A DNA stretch of 64,000 nt from Enterovirga aerilata (lineage in GTDB: Bacteria; Pseudomonadota; Alphaproteobacteria; Rhizobiales; Beijerinckiaceae), in contig NZ_JABEPP010000004.1 of assembly GCF_013044135.1 (NCBI RefSeq), positions 331,331 through 395,330 on the forward strand. Direction: 5' to 3'. The notes under the pieces were generated by a model. That model was not told the DNA's origin and did not search any database. It saw nothing but the letters and a program-made list of their open reading frames with translations. The position numbers and the translations under genes were made by a program. This document shows, one piece after another, positions 62,012 to 64,000 of the stretch. Within the stretch, counting starts at the first letter, position 1; every line of letters begins with the position of its first letter.

Positions 62012-62869
62012 ATGTTGGACTTCGGGCTTTTGGAAGTGGCGGTTTTCGGCGTCGCATTCCTGGCGTGCTTCGGCGCGAGGGCGCAGGAGGACGACCAGCG
62101 CCCGGCCAAAGGCATCCAGGACAACTCTTTCCTGCTGGAGGAGGCCTACAACCAGGAGCCTGGGGTCGTGCAGCACATCACGGCCGCCCAGAAGCAAGGG
62201 CGGGACTGGTTCCTGTCGTTTACACAGGAGATCCCGCTCGGAAGCCAGGACCACCAGTTCTCCTACACTCTGCCGTACTCGTTCCTGCGCTCGAACGGAC
62301 GTCGCCCGAGCGGGTTCGGAGACGTGCAGGTCAACTACAGGCCGCAGGTCCTTTACGAGACCGACACCCAGCCCGCCTTCGCACCGCGCTTTAGTCTGAT
62401 CCTGCCGACGGGCAACCAGTTCAAGGGCCTGGGGGAAGGCTCCCACGGCTTCGACACGAACCTTGCCTTCAGCAAGGTTGTGAGCGACCGGGTCACGCTG
62501 CACGCGAACGTGGGGTGGACGACCTTGCTCGACGTGAATGGCCGGCGCCCGACCAGCCCGTCCATAGGCGCGAGCGTCGTCTACGCTGTGACCCGCGACT
62601 TCAACGTTCTGTTCGAGGCGTTGGCCGAGAGCCAGGCGCAGGTCGACGAGCAGAGCAGGACGACGCGAGAGGGCACCCTGACGTTATCCCCGGGCTTTCG
62701 GTACGCCCTGAACTTCCCCCAGCTGAACGACCTGCAAGTCGTGGTGGGGGCCGCTGCCCCGATCACGCTGTCCAAGCAGAAGCCCGACTACGGCGCGTTT
62801 CTCTATCTTTCGTTCGAGCACAAGATGCTGAAGTCGCGTGAGCCGGATCGAACGCGGCTCGTGCGATAG
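62012..62869 (+). CDS. Outer-membrane beta-barrel protein (phenol MetA-like)
   Basis: This 285-aa protein has an N-terminal hydrophobic signal (LEVAVFGVAFLACFGARAQ) and alternating beta-strands ending in an aromatic residue pattern, with SYTLPYSFLRSNGRRPSGFG and FAPRFSLILPTGNQFKGLGE. It resembles the MetA/phenol-degradation transporter-like outer-membrane family. It is divergent from the zntA-like gene (about 150 bp), so a metal-stress link is possible. ATG 62012 has only a weak ribosome binding site. Confidence 0.65.
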   Translation: MLDFGLLEVAVFGVAFLACFGARAQEDDQRPAKGIQDNSFLLEEAYNQEPGVVQHITAAQKQGRDWFLSFTQEIPLGSQDHQFSYTLPYSFLRSNGRRPSGFGDVQVNYRPQVLYETDTQPAFAPRFSLILPTGNQFKGLGEGSHGFDTNLAFSKVVSDRVTLHANVGWTTLLDVNGRRPTSPSIGASVVYAVTRDFNVLFEALAESQAQVDEQSRTTREGTLTLSPGFRYALNFPQLNDLQVVVGAAAPITLSKQKPDYGAFLYLSFEHKMLKSREPDRTRLVR

Positions 62870-62971
62870 TCGGTCGCAGAAGATGGTGACCTTGGTTCAG
62901 GCTGGCTCTTTGGGACCTCGCTCACCGCAGTGGCCCGTTGTACGACGACGCCCCTGACGAGCAGATCCGCG

Positions 62972-63712
62972 TCAGCTTCGGGCCTGCGCGATGAGGTCCT
63001 CTGCCTGGTTCCCTGACCCGGCGGCAGTCTCCTTCCGCTCGCTGTACCGGTCGACGAGGTACTCGGCATGGCCGCGGGTCAGCAGCGTGAAGCGGTAGAG
63101 TTCCTCCATCACGTCGACGACGCGGTCGTAATACGCTGACGGCTTCATTCGTCCGGCCTGGTCGAACTCCTGAAAGGCCTTTGGGACCGATGATTGGTTC
63201 GGAATGGTGATCATCCGCATCCAGCGTCCCAGTATCCGGAGCGCGTTCACTGCGTTGAACGACTGCGAACCACCCGACACCTGCATGACGGCGAGGGTCC
63301 GGCCTTGCGTCGGGCGTACCCCACCCGTTTCCAGCGGTACCCAGTCGATCTGCGACTTGAACACGCCGGAGATGGTGCCGTGCCGCTCCGGGCTGCACCA
63401 GACCTGACCTTCCGACCACAACGAGAGGTCCCTAAGCTCCTGCACCTTCGGATGCGTCGCCGGGCCATCGTCCGGGAGCGGCAGGCCGCGAGGATCGAAG
63501 ATCCTGACCTCGCCGCCCATGCGCTTAAGCAGACGCCCGGCTTCCTCGACCAGGAGCCGACTGTAGGAGCGCTCCCGCAGCGAACCGTAGAGCAGCAGGA
63601 AGCGCGGCGGGTGCACCGGCCTGTCGCCGGCGAGATCCTCGACACGCGGAACCGTGAAGACGTCTTCCCGCAGGTTGGAGATGCCGTCCGATAGTTTTTG
63701 GGCCTTGTCCAC
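62972..63712 (-). CDS. arsH: ArsH NADPH-dependent FMN reductase
   Basis: This 246-aa flavoprotein has the flavodoxin-like start [40 protein letters not shown] and [20 protein letters not shown], the ArsH signature. ArsH detoxifies organoarsenicals by oxidation using FMN and NADPH. GTG 63712 is the start, with AAGGACC upstream. It is divergent from arsR across a 50-bp promoter region. Confidence 0.9.
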   Translation of the reverse strand: MDKAQKLSDGISNLREDVFTVPRVEDLAGDRPVHPPRFLLLYGSLRERSYSRLLVEEAGRLLKRMGGEVRIFDPRGLPLPDDGPATHPKVQELRDLSLWSEGQVWCSPERHGTISGVFKSQIDWVPLETGGVRPTQGRTLAVMQVSGGSQSFNAVNALRILGRWMRMITIPNQSSVPKAFQEFDQAGRMKPSAYYDRVVDVMEELYRFTLLTRGHAEYLVDRYSERKETAAGSGNQAEDLIAQARS

Positions 63713-63762
63713 GCCGGTCCTTGTGGCTACAACGTTTCAACGACAGTTGAGATATTGAGGAA

Positions 63763-64000
63763 ATGGACGAACGGCAAGCCCTGACGGCATTCGCGGCCCT
63801 CTCGCAGGAGTCCCGCCTTCGGGTCGTGCGCCTGCTCGTCCAGGCCGGACCGGACGGAATGGCCGCCGGCATGCTTGCCGAGCGGCTCGGCGTTTCATCA
63901 TCAAACCTGTCTTTCCACCTCAAGGACCTGGAGCATTCGGGGCTCGTTCAGTCCCGACGCGCGTCGCGCTCCATCATCTACAGCGCGAACCTCCCGGCCC
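63763..64000 (+). CDS. arsR: ArsR-family metalloregulator (partial, runs off the window)
   Basis: The first 79 codons are visible: ATG 63763, then LSQESRLRVVRLLVQAGPDG, the recognition helix region LGVSSSNLSFHLKDLEHSGL and a wing SRRASRSIIYSANLP. It is an ArsR/SmtB winged-helix repressor that would control the divergent arsH and its own gene in response to arsenite. Metal-binding Cys residues, if present, are not in the visible part. Confidence 0.85.
   Translation, partial: MDERQALTAFAALSQESRLRVVRLLVQAGPDGMAAGMLAERLGVSSSNLSFHLKDLEHSGLVQSRRASRSIIYSANLPA

Overview
The window is GC-rich, densely coded DNA that looks like accessory (integrative element and plasmid-like) DNA of an alphaproteobacterium. 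The Trb/TraG conjugation operon with DUF2285, DUF2840, DUF736 and DUF2274 proteins is typical of integrative conjugative elements (ICEs) of Sphingomonadales and Rhizobiales. The KfrA-like, HipBA and Tn7-like genes also fit that group. The exact genus cannot be fixed from the sequence. No core housekeeping genes are present.

Layout. (1) 1-18.1 kb, ICE conjugation backbone on the + strand: DUF2285 proteins (one apparently frameshifted), an AlpA-like regulator, DUF2840, a TraF-type signal peptidase, DUF736, a lytic transglycosylase, a candidate oriT, a VirD2/DUF3363-type relaxase, TraG, a CopG-like protein and trbBCDEJKLFGI plus DUF2274. (2) 18.1-27.8 kb, cargo: a LysR regulator, a Rap1a-like secreted protein, PepSY and DUF1259 proteins divergent from a two-component system, then a chromate-resistance block (chrB, chrA, an exported Fe/Mn superoxide dismutase, an ATP-grasp-like protein). 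(3) 27.9-33.2 kb, a short-Argonaute/SIR2-APAZ (SPARSA-type) defence locus. It has two additional upstream genes, one with a PD-(D/E)XK-like signature, and the segment is flanked by a 20-bp perfect direct repeat. (4) 33.3-34.5 kb, an Xre-RES toxin-antitoxin pair with two palindromic operators. (5) 34.8-39.2 kb, a complete type II CBASS operon: patatin phospholipase, CD-NTase, Cap2 (E2-E1) and Cap3 (JAMM). (6) 39.5-47.6 kb, a Tn7/Tn5053-like transposition operon: two TnsA-like nucleases, of which one seems to lack its catalytic lysine, TniA (DDE), TniB, a large TniQ and an unknown accessory gene. (7) 47.8-49.2 kb, two small acidic ORFs, each preceded by a copy of a near-identical 218-bp direct repeat. 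(8) 49.2-56.1 kb, a plasmid-like cluster: coiled-coil protein, PolB-like exonuclease, aberrant metallophosphoesterase, Lon-like AAA ATPase and a degenerate ParA-like protein, divergent from a KfrA-like protein with elaborate inverted repeats upstream. (9) 56.1-64 kb: HipBA, a DUF2326 C-terminal remnant, a P1B-type Zn/Cd/Pb ATPase behind a MerR-type promoter, an outer-membrane protein and divergent arsH/arsR (arsR runs off the window).

Taken together, conjugation genes carry metal resistance (chromate, Zn/Cd/Pb, arsenic) plus a compact defence island. Two of the defence or toxin modules (SIR2-APAZ/Ago and RES) are expected to act by destroying NAD+, and CBASS by damaging membranes. The defence genes lie on the tniQ-distal side of the transposition operon, so they may be cargo of the Tn7-like element. 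Its ends could not be located by eye.
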